DNA of 64,000 nt from Limnephilus marmoratus (GCA_917880885.1 OU862927.1:38963571-39027570), one strand, 5' to 3'. Positions 1-10,069 are shown, counted from the first letter of the stretch. The notes: generated from the letters alone by a model not told the origin. Made by a program: numbers and translations.

Positions 1-163
1 AAATAATTTTCAAATAATGGTTTATTCATTTTTGTTTTATTATATTATTTTTTTCTATTTATGAAGTTGTTTTTTTACTGTGTAAATATATAAATATGTA
101 TATTTACATGTGACGTGTGGGATTGCACCATCCTCCCCACATCCTGGAATAAGCAATTATTAT

Positions 164-375
164 TATTAGCAGTTGTGTACTATTAAAGTATCTGTGGGTC
201 CTGCAAAGTATGCCCTGTTTCTGAGAGACTAATTACTTACCTCTGGATTCGATGGAGCCCACGTACCTGAGCTTGTCACTTAGACTTACACGACTTACAC
301 CAAGTGTATCAATGAAAGGCCTGTTCGGAAGATTGCTTCCGTTGAAAGAGACTAGATTTTCATAGACTGATTTCA
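164..375 (-). mobile_element. LINE fragment (same family as 32110-34407)
   Basis: The sequence from AGCAGTTGTGTACTATTAAA to GAGACTAGATTTTCAT closely matches part of the reverse-transcriptase region at about 32650-32830. It is a short, decayed piece without an open frame. Confidence 0.7.
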
Positions 376-429
376 TTGCAAGTCTCTGTATTTGTGTTAT
401 GTCTGCAAATGTTCTTGACTTATATATTT

Positions 430-1104
430 TCTAAATATATAAAATAAAGTCGGATTGGTTACACCATTTATAACTCAAGAACGGCTGGACCTATTTTTAT
501 GATCTTTGATTTGTTGGATTTGTCTCCGCCCCGAAAAGCAGAATAGCTATAAAAAATCGGAAAAATTCACGAAAAAAAAATTATTAAGAAAATTCAAATT
601 CCTCATACATTTTGTATGGAACGAATTCTCATCTTTTGAAAGAGCTGCAGCAATATTGTGATAAGTATGATATTGAATAGTGACTGAACTCCAAAATTTC
701 AAAAACGTCAAAAATTTCAATGCGCTGTTTGTTTTGCTTTTGTTCAAAAATATAATGCTGCCCCTCTTTCTTATACACTTATGTCAACAGTCGAAAATGA
801 CACAAACGGTGAATGTATGTCTGCACCCCTCTAAAGGAAAAATACAATAATTATAATAAATCTCCCTCACACATATAAAGAAAACGAATCGCAATTCCCG
901 TAAGTAAGTGGAAAAGTAAGAAAATCACCAAAAATATAAATCCGTACACAACGCCATCTGTGATATTGATAAAAACAAAACATGGACAGTTGCGCATTGT
1001 GTAATTTTTTACTTAATAAAAAACTGAATTTAATTTAGCTAACAAGTTAATTAAAACAACAATTATTGATTCTGAGGAGGTACGAAGTTCGTCGGGTCAG
1101 TTAG
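430..1104 (+). mobile_element. Non-autonomous Helitron-like element, family 2
   Basis: Starts TCTAAATATATAAAATAAAG and ends CGTCGGGTCAGTTAG|T, matching the copy at 57747-58676 over most of its length. TC at the 5' end and a CTAG-like 3' end without inverted repeats fit a Helitron. No coding capacity is seen. Confidence 0.55.
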
Positions 1105-1143
1105 TTACTTATATAATTTTTTTAAAGTTTTTTTGGTAACAGG

Positions 1144-1187
1144 TTTATTATTTTAGGTGTGAATATCATCACACCTAAAATAATAAA
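1144..1187. repeat. Perfect 19-bp inverted repeat with 6-nt loop
   Basis: Arms TTTATTATTTTAGGTGTGA and its reverse complement flank the loop ATATCA. Confidence 0.85.
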
Positions 1188-1540
1188 GTAGGTACAGCCT
1201 TCAATGGACTGCGCCCTAATGGATAATAGCTACGCGTAATGGGACGAGAATTTTTAAAATCTTATAGATGCATGTCCGTCCTTTCTCTGATCTGTGGTTT
1301 GAAAATTAAACAGTATTAAAATAATTAACCAGCTCATTTAAATTAAACATGGAATTGCACCTACCCAGTAAAGCGTACTCCAAAACACTCTGATCTGATA
1401 ATGGCTGGGGTACCCGGCTTCACTCAGAAAGTTGATATGAGATTAAACTGACGTTCAAACCCACACAGGATCTAGCTTTATATACCCCTACCAATGGGTG
1501 GCTACCCATGTACCCCAAAAAAGGCTTCGAATGGTCCACA

Positions 1541-1667
1541 ACGTTCCAGAACATTCCACAATATTTGAGAGAGTTCTGGAATGTTCCACAATGATCTGGG
1601 ATGTTTCGGGATGTTCCCGAACGTTCCAGACTATTCCCGAACATTCCACAACATTCCAAAATGTTCA
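1541..1667. repeat. 10-bp phased TTC array with heat-shock-element consensus
   Basis: TTC occurs in 10-bp register at 1544, 1554, 1574, 1584, 1614, 1624, 1634, 1644, 1654 and 1664, with GAA at 1549, 1579, 1619 and 1639. This produces several perfect TTCnnGAAnnTTC units. It lies about 740-860 bp upstream of the copy A transcription start. It may be a chance decamer minisatellite. Confidence 0.6.
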
Positions 1668-2034
1668 TTCAATCATTTTAATATGCCGCGCACGCCGTGA
1701 ATGAGATGTCATTTTCAGCTGTAATCATAATCGAAGGCAAGCCTCAAAAAATAATTCGGTACCTACGTTATATTATAATAAAATTATGAAATTGTATCTA
1801 TCGAGATATTTACGAAAAACCGCCGAAAGAGTCACATTTTCAAGAGAGCAGATTTTTTTAGAATACAACATCAAATCAACGAGTAAACCATCCGTTATAA
1901 CAGCAACATTTTCACAATCCCAACGTTGTTTTTTTAATTTTATTCGAGGGAAGTTCCCCAAATTATAACCAAATCCATCACCTAGTTAGTCATTATTTAA
2001 TTTAATAACAACAGATATGATTTTAGGTTTTCAC

Positions 2035-2135
2035 GGCCAAAAGTATTTTTGTTATTGTATTTTGGGGTGTTATGTGTTATGCCGTGTTGCGCTACACGGC
2101 ATAACACCCCAAAACAAATAACAAAAATTCCAAAA
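2035..2135. repeat. Palindromic Penelope-type terminal fragment
   Basis: The arms TTTTGGGGTGTTATG and CATAACACCCCAAAA flank CCGTGTTGCGCTACACGG. The same sequence ends the elements at about 23810 and 45080. It lies in the conserved upstream region of peptide gene copy A. Confidence 0.65.
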
Positions 2136-2372
2136 ATAGTCTAGAAAACTCGACATTTTCACCAAAACATCACGTAAAATATGCGTCACTAGGGCCATTA
2201 TTATCAGAATTAAACTTAAAAGTATTGGGTCAAGTTTATACAGAAAATTACTACCATTTTATAATAATATGTTTACACCGAGTTTACACAAATATTGACA
2301 CCATGCTTATTATTTATTTTAATGGGGTTTTAATCTCCGAAGTGTTTTCATATTCTTTTGTGTTAGATGGGA

Positions 2373-2457
2373 TATAAGTTCTGACTGTGGTGGTATGTCG
2401 TCAGTATTGAAAAGTCTTTGGTGAACATTGTAGAAAACAGACACAGGAATGGACAAA
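2373..2457 (+). promoter_or_regulatory. Core promoter and 5' UTR of peptide gene copy A
   Basis: TATAAG begins at 2373 and an arthropod initiator TCAGT has its A at 2403, exactly 30 bp downstream. This leaves a 55-nt 5' UTR before the ATG at 2458. The block GTTAGATGGGATATAAG through the initiator is nearly identical in copies B and C, and about 450-600 bp further upstream (from about 1790) is also conserved between copies. Confidence 0.75.
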
Positions 2458-4058
2458 ATGAATTCGATTGTTGCATTTTGCTTGATAGTGATATTTAAAT
2501 TGATCGTTGCCACGGTAAGATATTCCTTTTGTTCTTTGCTACCACCGTATTTATCAACCCTTTTAATAGGGAATAACCAGACAAAACAGGAAATATGTCA
2601 TTTTAAAATAAAATTTTTGACGTATTGACACTTTTCCACAAAAAATTATTAATTTATTTGGAAAGACTGTTCTTTCAATGAAGACAATATAAGCGAAACT
2701 CAATCTAAAATCTGGAAACAGAAATATCAGAAAAATATATTTGCACCTCTGGGACTTGAACCAAGGACCTCCCGCTTTCCGGCAAACGCGCTAACCGGTG
2801 CGCCAAGGTGTCGATATCAAATTCGGTCATTTTTAACTGTATCATACTTCGACTAAGAACCACCCACATTATCTCCATTTTCTCATCTTTGAGGTTTTAC
2901 TCATAAAGTAAAAATAAAAACAAAATATTCATCCTAGATTTGCTGAAAAGTCAATAGATGTAGCATATTAAATAAAATGGATAAAGATTTATCCAGACAC
3001 GATCAAGATAGCATTTAATTCGGGTTTGAGTCTTGAAATCATGCATAAAGATAGCAGCCAATAATATATGCGTTAAGAAAGTGAAGATAATGTGGGTGGT
3101 TCTTAGTCGAAATATGATGCAGTTAAAAATGAGTGAATTTGATATCGACACCTTGGCGCAGTGGTTAGCGCGTTTGTCTAGAAAGCGAGAGGTTCTGGGT
3201 TCGAGTCCTAGAGGTGCCAATATCTTTTTCTGATTTTTCTGTTTCCAGATTTTCGATTGAGTTTCGCTTATATTGTCTTCATTTAAATAAATATTACAAT
3301 TTGAGGTTTTACTCATAAAGATAAAAAAAATAAAACTTCTATTTGAATTTCGATTTCGTTTACATGAATGGATGATGAACCCAAATCTTGGAAGTGGAAA
3401 TTAACCCACATCCGATCAATCTGAAACTCGGCAGATAGACTCGTTGTCGATGACAAAATGTTCTAAATTTTTAGTGGAACTAACGCACACATCCGCGCAC
3501 GCACACGCACTTATCTTAAATTGGCCACTAGCAGGCCCAAGAGATGGCGCAACTAGGTCGTGCCGTTCGTGTTATGAAAGTTGAAATAGACGTATTACGT
3601 ATTATATAATCAAAATGTTTTTACGGATTGATTTTTTAATTACTTTATTTATGTTGATATATACGAACGACAAAATATGTGCCATTAACGAAAGTAAAAA
3701 GTATAAAATATGAAAAACAAAAAATATATATATTTAAAAAAGATTTAAATCACACCAATCCCACAGCAGTTTGAGCCGGTCTGGCACAAAATAAATAAGT
3801 GAAAAAAAGGGTTCAATATACAAAATGGTGTCTCTGTTTATTTATTTCTAGATCGGGGTGCCCCTAAATTCCGACAAGGGTCCCTTCGGCCTGCATCGGA
3901 TCAGAGAGCGTTCCCCTCATTTCTTCGGTTGGGGCTCCTCCTCGTCCAGCGAGTCCGACGAGCGTCGGCGATACCCAAGCTACCCCCAGCAGTACCCAGG
4001 CTACCCCCAGCAATACCCGGGCTACCCCCAGCAATACCCGTACCAGGGGCGAAAATAA
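2458..4058 (+). CDS. Secreted Tyr/Pro/Gln-rich peptide gene, copy A (exons 2458-2514 and 3852-4058)
   Basis: I do not recognise this family. Exon 1 encodes MNSIVAFCLIVIFKLIVAT, a signal peptide with one Lys inside the hydrophobic core, and ends at ACG|GTAAGA. Exon 2 follows TTTATTTCTAG and joins in phase 0, giving 87 aa. After the signal come IGVPLNSDKGPFGLHRIRERSP, a Ser/Glu patch (SSSSSESDE), a basic site (RRR), YPGYPQQ-type repeats and a terminal YQGRK. Known processing rules suggest secretion, cleavage after RRR, and amidation at Gly once the terminal Arg-Lys is trimmed; this is inference. SxE motifs in the patch are possible Fam20-type phosphorylation sites. The start was chosen because the ATG lies 55 nt after a TATA/Inr promoter and is matched in all four copies. 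The 1337-nt intron holds an inverted pair of SINEs. The 3' flank to about 4440 is conserved in copies B and C. Confidence 0.82.
2676..2905 (-). mobile_element. tRNA-derived SINE, family 2, minus copy
   Basis: The - strand carries a tRNA-like head with degraded A and B boxes (GGACTTGAACC on the + strand) and a body ending at AATATAAGCG/TTGTCTTCATT. It pairs with the + copy at 3090-3310 within the intron of peptide gene copy A. Confidence 0.75.
3090..3310 (+). mobile_element. tRNA-derived SINE, family 2, plus copy
   Basis: A tRNA-like head at about 3148-3220 has an intact A box (TGGCGCAGTGG) and B box (GGTTCGAGTCC). The tail GATTTTCGATTGAGTTTCGC is shared with 41790-41815. I call it a SINE rather than a tRNA gene because the same body follows each head. 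Confidence 0.78.
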
Positions 4059-4479
4059 CGATCAGCAATTCAGCAAATGTTGATTGGGGCCTGGGACCTT
4101 CTGAAGCCCCCTTTCAGTTCCATCTCTACCCTATGAGAAACCATGACCCCGGGCTTGAAGGGGACCTGGAATACACAGTCGTCAGGGGCCAGAGAAATCG
4201 CCGTACTTTCCTAATGTTTAAAACGCACTTGCTGTTATTTTATCGAGAAAACGGCGCTGTACAAATCATACAATTTTTATAAATTATTTTTAAGATATAA
4301 TTATTATTAAGATATAATTACGAGAGATGTAATTATTATTAAGATATAATTACGAGAGATATAGTTATTATTAAGATATAATTATTATTATTAAGATACA
4401 ATGAATTAAAAGGTTACTTGAATCACAATACTTTTGTTATCATGCCCGACTATACAAACTTTTATTTATTTTTATTTTT

Positions 4480-5220
4480 TATGTAACTACCTTACAAGAA
4501 TCCCAGTTGCTCCCTTCTAAAGCCGGTGAGACTATGGCATCCCCAAAAGGGGTATTTTGTCAGACTGAAGGTGGTGGGGAGGGGAAAGAGTTTGGGAAGA
4601 GGAAGGTAGGGGGTACCTTACTGAAATGAACTTACAAGTAAATTTAAAACATCGTCGTAGTTTCTAGAAAACCTTATCCAAACCATGTAGTTAAACCATA
4701 GAAGTCGCTGAAAACTTATCCAAAGCACAGTCCCCTTCAGCACAGGATCTCCTAGTGAGGAGAAAAATGTAAAAAATAATAAATATATAGTTACTAAATA
4801 AAAAATAAACAAAAAATAAAACACCTGGCTATTCAGATCTGGTCACCAAATATAAAGTAATTTACAGGAACGTTTCAATTCTGAATGGTGGTCTTACACC
4901 AGGGGAGAACTGAATAGTGGTTACATTCTGAATGGTGGTCTTATAGGAACGTTTCAATTCTGAATGGTGGTCTTACACCAGGGGAGAACTGAATAGTGGT
5001 TACATTCTGAATGGTGGTTTTACAGGAACGTTTCAATTCTGAATGGTGGTCTTACACCAGGGGAGAACTGAATAGTGGTTACATTCTGAATGGTGGTCTT
5101 ACAGGAACGTTTCAATTCTGAATGGTGGTCTTACACCAGGGGAGAACTGAATGGTGGTTACATTCTGAATGGTGGTCTTACACAACACACTGAGAGTATC
5201 TTCAATTCTGGAACGTGCCG
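4480..5220 (-). mobile_element. tRNA-derived SINE, family 1, headless copy with internal tandem expansion
   Basis: Shares the body (TGAGACTATGGCATCCCC, GGTGGTGGGGAGGGGAAAG, TTTCAATTCTGAATGGTGG) with full copies at 10070 and 39716. A segment at about 4640-4830, which includes a LINE-tail-like piece (ATCTCCTAGTGAGGAG), interrupts it. A 79-bp unit is then tandemly repeated. Confidence 0.7.
4866..5182. repeat. 79-bp tandem repeat, four copies, inside a SINE
   Basis: Units begin AGGAACGTTTCAATTCTG at 4866, 4945, 5024 and 5103, exactly 79 bp apart, and differ by only a few bases. Confidence 0.92.
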
Positions 5221-5244
5221 CAAATATACTATACATTACTTTTA

Positions 5245-5695
5245 AATCAGAGATCGCCAACCGGTCGATCGCAGGCATGACTCGAACCCAATAGAACCCA
5301 CACCTGCACAAGAACTCGGACCCGTAGCCGGACAAGAACCCGCACAAGAGCTACGCATATCATCTTGTGTGATTTTCATATGCCGATCAATGAGGTTATT
5401 GGACGAAATAACAAATTTTATTGAAGAGAGGGGTGATGATTATCAGCAACTGTGTGATTTAGACTGGTTATGTGATTTAGCATTTTTAGCAGATTTTTCC
5501 GGAAAACTGAGCACATTCAATCTGGAATTACAAGGCAAGAATAAATCATTAACAGAAATTGTGAATACTGTTGCAGCATTCCAAAGTCAAACAGCGTCTA
5601 TGATAGTCGACAACGAAAAAAAAATTTCAACTATTTGTAAAAAAATATTAAGTAGAAGTCGGTCAAATAAGAGAAGAAAATATAAAATTTAAATT
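5245..5695 (+). mobile_element. hAT-type transposase remnant (ORF 5369-5692)
   Basis: The 107-aa frame includes WLCDLAFLADFSGKLSTFN and LELQGKNKSL, the region found in hAT-derived ZBED5/GTF2IRD2-like transposases. Upstream, AGATCGCCAACCGGTCGATC resembles the terminal repeat of such elements. It is far shorter than a full transposase, and the right end is cut off by the repeat starting at 5696. Confidence 0.6.
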
Positions 5696-6030
5696 TGGGA
5701 GGCGGGAATGGGTACCGCCGCCCCGGGAACCTTAATTGGATAACCAACACCTCTGCCACAGGTCACCCCAAGTGGTTCGCTATGTTTGATGATTTAGCAG
5801 GGGTGCCCGGGTTCATGGGGTGAGGTTTGTCTAGGTCTTGGAGGTGGATGACTAGGACACACTGAACCCCAGATTCCTACCCACCCCTTAAACCCTTTTC
5901 CTTCCCAGAACTCCCCTCTCCTTCCTTTCCTTAAAAAACCCTCCACACAGCATCCCCAAAGATGACATAGGCCCTGAGGGAAATTATTTTCCTCAGGGCC
6001 TCCTGTGTGAAGCTCATATAAAAAAAAATA
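5696..6030 (+). mobile_element. Short retroposon with LINE-type 3' hairpin
   Basis: Begins TTTGGGAGGCGGGAATGGG and ends with GGCCCTGAGG...CCTCAGGGCC, a hairpin, before an A-rich tail. The last ~100 bp match the 3' end of the LINE at 32110-34407. The same head and tail occur at 10868 and 47640. No coding capacity is seen. Confidence 0.7.
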
Positions 6031-6090
6031 AAAAAATGGAACTACAAATTTTGTAGGCTGGCAACACCAATTAACCTGTCAAATATTCGT

Positions 6091-6523
6091 TTAAGGTACG
6101 TACGTCACGTACGCATTCACAGACGGCGCCAATTAAATTATTTTATGTTTTTAATCCTTTTTGCAAGTTACGCTTTAAAATATTAAGTTAAATTAATAGT
6201 TTGCGCCCGTACATATTTAATATGAATATAAATAAATAGTTTTGTCCATAAACAAACCCAAATCTTTCAAGAAAGGCTGAAAAATTCAATTATGTATCGG
6301 TGACTCAAACCAATGTTGTATTTTTCAGCCTTTCTTGAAAGATTTGGGTTTGTTTATGGACAAAACTATTTATTTATATTCATATTAAATATGTACAGGC
6401 GCAAACAATTAATTTAACTTAAATTTTATAGCGTAACGTGCAAAAAGTTTTAAAAACCTAAAATTATTTAATTGGCGCCATCTGTGAATGCGTAGATTAT
6501 AACGTACGTGACGTTTAACCTTA
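6091..6523. mobile_element. Foldback element: near-perfect inverted repeat with ~190-bp arms
   Basis: The left arm runs from GGTACGTACGTCACGTACGC to AAGGCTGAAAAATTC and the right arm mirrors it to GTACGTGACGTTTAACC, around a loop of about 35 nt. There is no coding capacity. Confidence 0.85.
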
Positions 6524-6929
6524 AAGTGCAATCACATTGAAAATACAGAATGGTGTATACACATTTAAAAATACATTTTTTGTACATAATAAAATTAAAT
6601 CGAGGAAAGCAAGTTTTTAAGGTACCTACTTAATGACATAAATTTGATTAAATTGTGTTTTACAAAGTAATTTGCTTTCATTTAATAGAAGGTAGAAAGG
6701 AAGAATCATTAATGGTGAGTGTAGTTACACTACTTTTAGATCTGAATGAGTTAAATATATTCAGATCTAAAATTAGAGGCTTGATCTAAAGTCTGGACAA
6801 CGATAGTAGGTACTTAAGCTAATATTAAATGAATGTAAGCAATTTCTAAAGTGTGCTTATATTTTCTTACAATATCGTTATACTTCATTATGTTAACATA
6901 AAATTGCAAAGATATAATAATAATAATAT

Positions 6930-7325
6930 ACCTACACGCAATTCCGTGTAGGTATATTATATATAGCATTATATTTATTTATATTAAGAAATAGATGATT
7001 TTCTGTGAAATATTTATTAATTTTATTAATATCTTTTTGTAATTTATTGGAATCATCTTCGAGTTTATGCATTTATATATTTGTATATTGTCAACGTAAA
7101 GAATTAAAATCAGAGTTACAGATGACATGTTTGATGTCATTTAGATACAAAGTAAAGAGCAGGGGCCCTAAATGGGAACCTTGAGGTACACCCGGTAGGA
7201 ATGGTTATTTCCTGTGACATGTAATCTTTGAGGGCAACAGCTTGACTACTATTTTTAATGTAAGATGAGAACCATCTGAGAAGATTTCCACTTATTTCAA
7301 TGTATCTATTATTATTATAGATGAA
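6930..7325 (-). mobile_element. LINE reverse-transcriptase fragment
   Basis: The - strand encodes, across frame breaks, ISGNLLRWFSSYIKNS, GVPQGSHLGPLLF (the conserved RT motif) and INKINKYFTENHLFLNI. It is a decayed remnant between units A and B. Confidence 0.72.
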
Positions 7326-7863
7326 CTCATTTTAATATGCCGCGCCGCGCCGTGAATGTGATGTCATTTTCAGCTGTAATCATAATCGAAGGCAAACCGC
7401 ACAATATAATTAGGTATCTACGTTGTATTATTATAAAATTATGAAATTGTATCTTTCGAGATATTTACGAAAAACAGCTAAAAGAGTCATATTTCCAAGA
7501 GAGTGGATTTTTTTTAATATTCGTTATCACAGCAATCATTTTCACAATCCCAACGTTCGGGGGAAGTTTGCCAAATTATAACCAAATCCATCACCTAGTT
7601 AGTAATTCTTGTATTTCATAACAACAATTCTAAAAATAGTCTAGAAAACTCCATATATTCACCAAAACATATTGATCGCATAAAATATACGTCACTCAGG
7701 ACATTATTATCAGAATTAAAATGGGTAATGTTTATATCAGATTATTTATACGATAATACAATTTTATAATATGTTTTTACAAATATTGACACCATGATTA
7801 TTACTTATTTTAATAGGGTTATAATCTCCGCAGTATTTTCACATTCCTTTGTGTTAGATGGGA

Positions 7864-7955
7864 TATAAGTTCTGACTGTGGTGGTATGTCGTCAGTAGTG
7901 AAAAGTCTTTGGTGAATATTGTAGAAAACAGACACAGGAAAAGATAAAACTGAAA
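7864..7955 (+). promoter_or_regulatory. Core promoter and 5' UTR of peptide gene copy B
   Basis: TATAAG at 7864 and the initiator TCAGT with its A at 7894 keep the 30-bp spacing of copy A; the 5' UTR is 62 nt. The conserved upstream block runs from about 7325 to the TATA box. Confidence 0.72.
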
Positions 7956-9162
7956 ATGATTTCGATTGTTGCATTTTGCTTGATAGTGATATCTGAATTG
8001 ATCGTTGCCACGGTAAGATATTCCTTTTGTTCTTTGCTACTACAGTATCCATCAACTCTTTTAATAGGGAATAACCAGACAAAACCGGAAACATGTCATT
8101 TTTAAATTCAATTTTAAACGTATTGACTCTTTTCCACAAAAAAATTTTAAATTGATTTTGAAAGTCTGTTCTTTTATCTAGTAAATCTTTGTTTTAAATT
8201 TTGAGAAAATGTGTTTATTTTTAATACAATTTACCATAGGTCATTAACAGATTTGTTGAATTTTCAAACAAAATTTTGTATTATGCAACATGCTTTTCAA
8301 ATCATATAATCATACAGTAAAATAAATCAATAAATTATTTGGGAAAGCTGCTTTTCAGAATTTTAATTTTAGTTAAAATAAAAACATTAAAAAATATCCG
8401 CGCCCTTGTTTTGTGACGAAAATACTTCATTTGTCTATTTATTTACGGTCCTACAAACTAATGTATATATTTTTTTACATTTTATTTTGCTTAGAAATTA
8501 TTGAAAAATTATAATTAAAATTATAAAAATTAAAAACGATTTTATTTAAACTAAAATTAAAATTCCGAAACATAGCCTTCTCAGATAATTTATTGATTTA
8601 TTTTACTGCATGATTATACTTTTTTGAAATGTGTGTTGTATAATACAAAATTTAGTTTCAAAATTTAACAAATCTGCCAACGACCTACGGTAAAACCTTA
8701 TTGTACTATTTATTGATGTGTTCGAACGTCAAAACATGTGCCATTAACGAAAGTATAAAGTGTAAAAAAGTATAAAATGTGAAATAACAAAAAAAGTATA
8801 ATATTTAAAATAGCTTTAAATCACACCAATCCCACAACAGTTTGAAGCCGGTCTGGCACAAAATAAATGAGTGAAACAAAGTGTTCACAAATCTTGTCTT
8901 GTTTACCTCATCTGCTGGATATTCAATGATGTCTCTATTTATTTATTTCCAGATCGGTGTTCCTCTAAATTCCGGCAAGGGTCCCTTCGACCTGCATCGG
9001 ATCAGAGAGCGTTCCCCTCATTTCGGCTTCGGTTGGGGGTGGGGTCGGCGGTACCCAAGCTACCCCCAGCAGTACCCAGGCTATCCCCAGCAATACCCTG
9101 GCTACCCCCAGCAGAACTATCCTCAGCAATACCCGGGATACCCGTATCAGGGGCGGAAATAA
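7956..9162 (+). CDS. Secreted Tyr/Pro/Gln-rich peptide gene, copy B (exons 7956-8012 and 8953-9162)
   Basis: This is a paralogue of the gene at 2458. Exon 1 encodes MISIVAFCLIVISELIVAT, with Ser-Glu where copy A has Phe-Lys, so the signal core is less hydrophobic. The donor is ACG|GTAAGA. After a 940-nt intron, exon 2 follows ATTTATTTCCAG and starts IGVPLNSGKGPFDLHRIR. The predicted protein has 88 aa. The Ser/Glu patch is gone, replaced by an aromatic Gly-rich stretch (HFGFGWGWG). Arg-Arg still precedes the YPSYPQQ and YPGYPQQ repeats, and the C-terminus is again YQGRK. The 3' UTR block after the stop matches copies A and C. An open frame runs left of the exon 2 acceptor from 8881, but the conserved splice sites argue that it is intron. 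Function is unknown; a secreted, possibly processed and amidated peptide is inferred. Confidence 0.8.
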
Positions 9163-9489
9163 CGCTGCAAATGCTGATTGGGTCTGGGACCTTCTTGGAC
9201 CCCCTTTCAGTTCCGTCTTTACCCTATGAGAACCCAGGACCCCGGGCTTGAGGGAGACCTGGAACACACAGCCGTCAGCGGCCAGAGAAATCGCAGTTTT
9301 TTACTAATGTTTAATTTGCTGTTATTTTATCGAAAAAACGGCGCTGTACAAATTTTTATTAAGATTTAATTATTATTGAGATATTATTTTATTATTAAGA
9401 TACAATGAATTAAAAGGTTACTTCAAATAGAACGTGTTCATAATTTTACTATCATGCCCGACTATACTTACGTTTATTTATTATTATTA

Positions 9490-9580
9490 TTTTTTTTGTG
9501 AATACCTCGCAAGAGTCCCAGCTGCTCCCGTCTAAAGGGGGTATATTGTAAGGCTGAAGGTGGTGGGGAGGCGAATATAC
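9490..9580 (-). mobile_element. SINE family 1 fragment 3' of copy B
   Basis: Contains AAGAGTCCCAGCTGCTCCCG and GGCTGAAGGTGGTGGGGAGG. The equivalent SINE piece follows copies A (4480) and C (20258), so it was part of the duplicated unit. Confidence 0.7.
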
Positions 9581-9692
9581 ACTTTCCGGATAATTGGATT
9601 TTTAACCAGCCCATTTAAATTGGAAGTAATTCATGGAAAAAACACCTACCCAGCAAAATGTAGTACAAAACACTATAATAGTGTAGAGTTTA

Positions 9693-9903
9693 TACAGGGC
9701 ATCCGGAAGCTCGAAAAGTTGGTGAAACTACTTTACATTTGGAGATGGAGTGGGTCGGAGCGCAGGCCCAGTCCAAATTTTTTTAGCGGTGAAAGTTAAA
9801 AAAGACAAATTAAAATTCTCCGTTCGAAAACAAAAGTTTTCTGTCTATGGGGTGTAAATTGTTCAGTTTCGCGCTTGTTCTACGAGTTCCCGGACACCGT
9901 GTA
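9693..9903. mobile_element. MITE with TACAGGGCATCCGG / CCGGACACCGTGTA ends
   Basis: Terminal inverted repeats begin at a TA dinucleotide and belong to the TACAGGGTGTCC-type group in this window. About 210 bp long, non-coding. Confidence 0.55.
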
Positions 9904-10069
9904 TATAGATTAAATAATTTTAATACGCCATAAACGAGATGTCATTTTCAGCTGTCATCATAATCGAAGGCAGACCGCATAAAGTAATTAGGTACCTACT
10001 TTATATTATAACTAAATTAGCTTTGGAAAAATTTGAATTTTTAAGCATGTTTTTATATTTTTTTTGTAT

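Noticed and set aside
1420..1704. Cys/Phe/Asn-rich peptide from the two frames over the decamer array
   Set aside because: The frames are translations of the TTC/GAA decamer repeat; no promoter, splice or homology support.
3148..3220. Stand-alone tRNA gene (also 44765-44841, 10380-10466, 12973-13047)
   Set aside because: A and B boxes are present, but each is followed by the same SINE body and occurs in several dispersed copies, so these are SINE heads.
4866..5182. CRISPR-like array
   Set aside because: Repeats are directly adjacent at 79 bp without unique spacers, in a eukaryotic SINE.
8881..8952. Alternative unspliced start for copy B (MFTNLVLF..)
   Set aside because: The frame crosses a conserved acceptor (ATTTATTTCCAG) and is not kept in copies A, C or D, while the separate signal-peptide exon is conserved.
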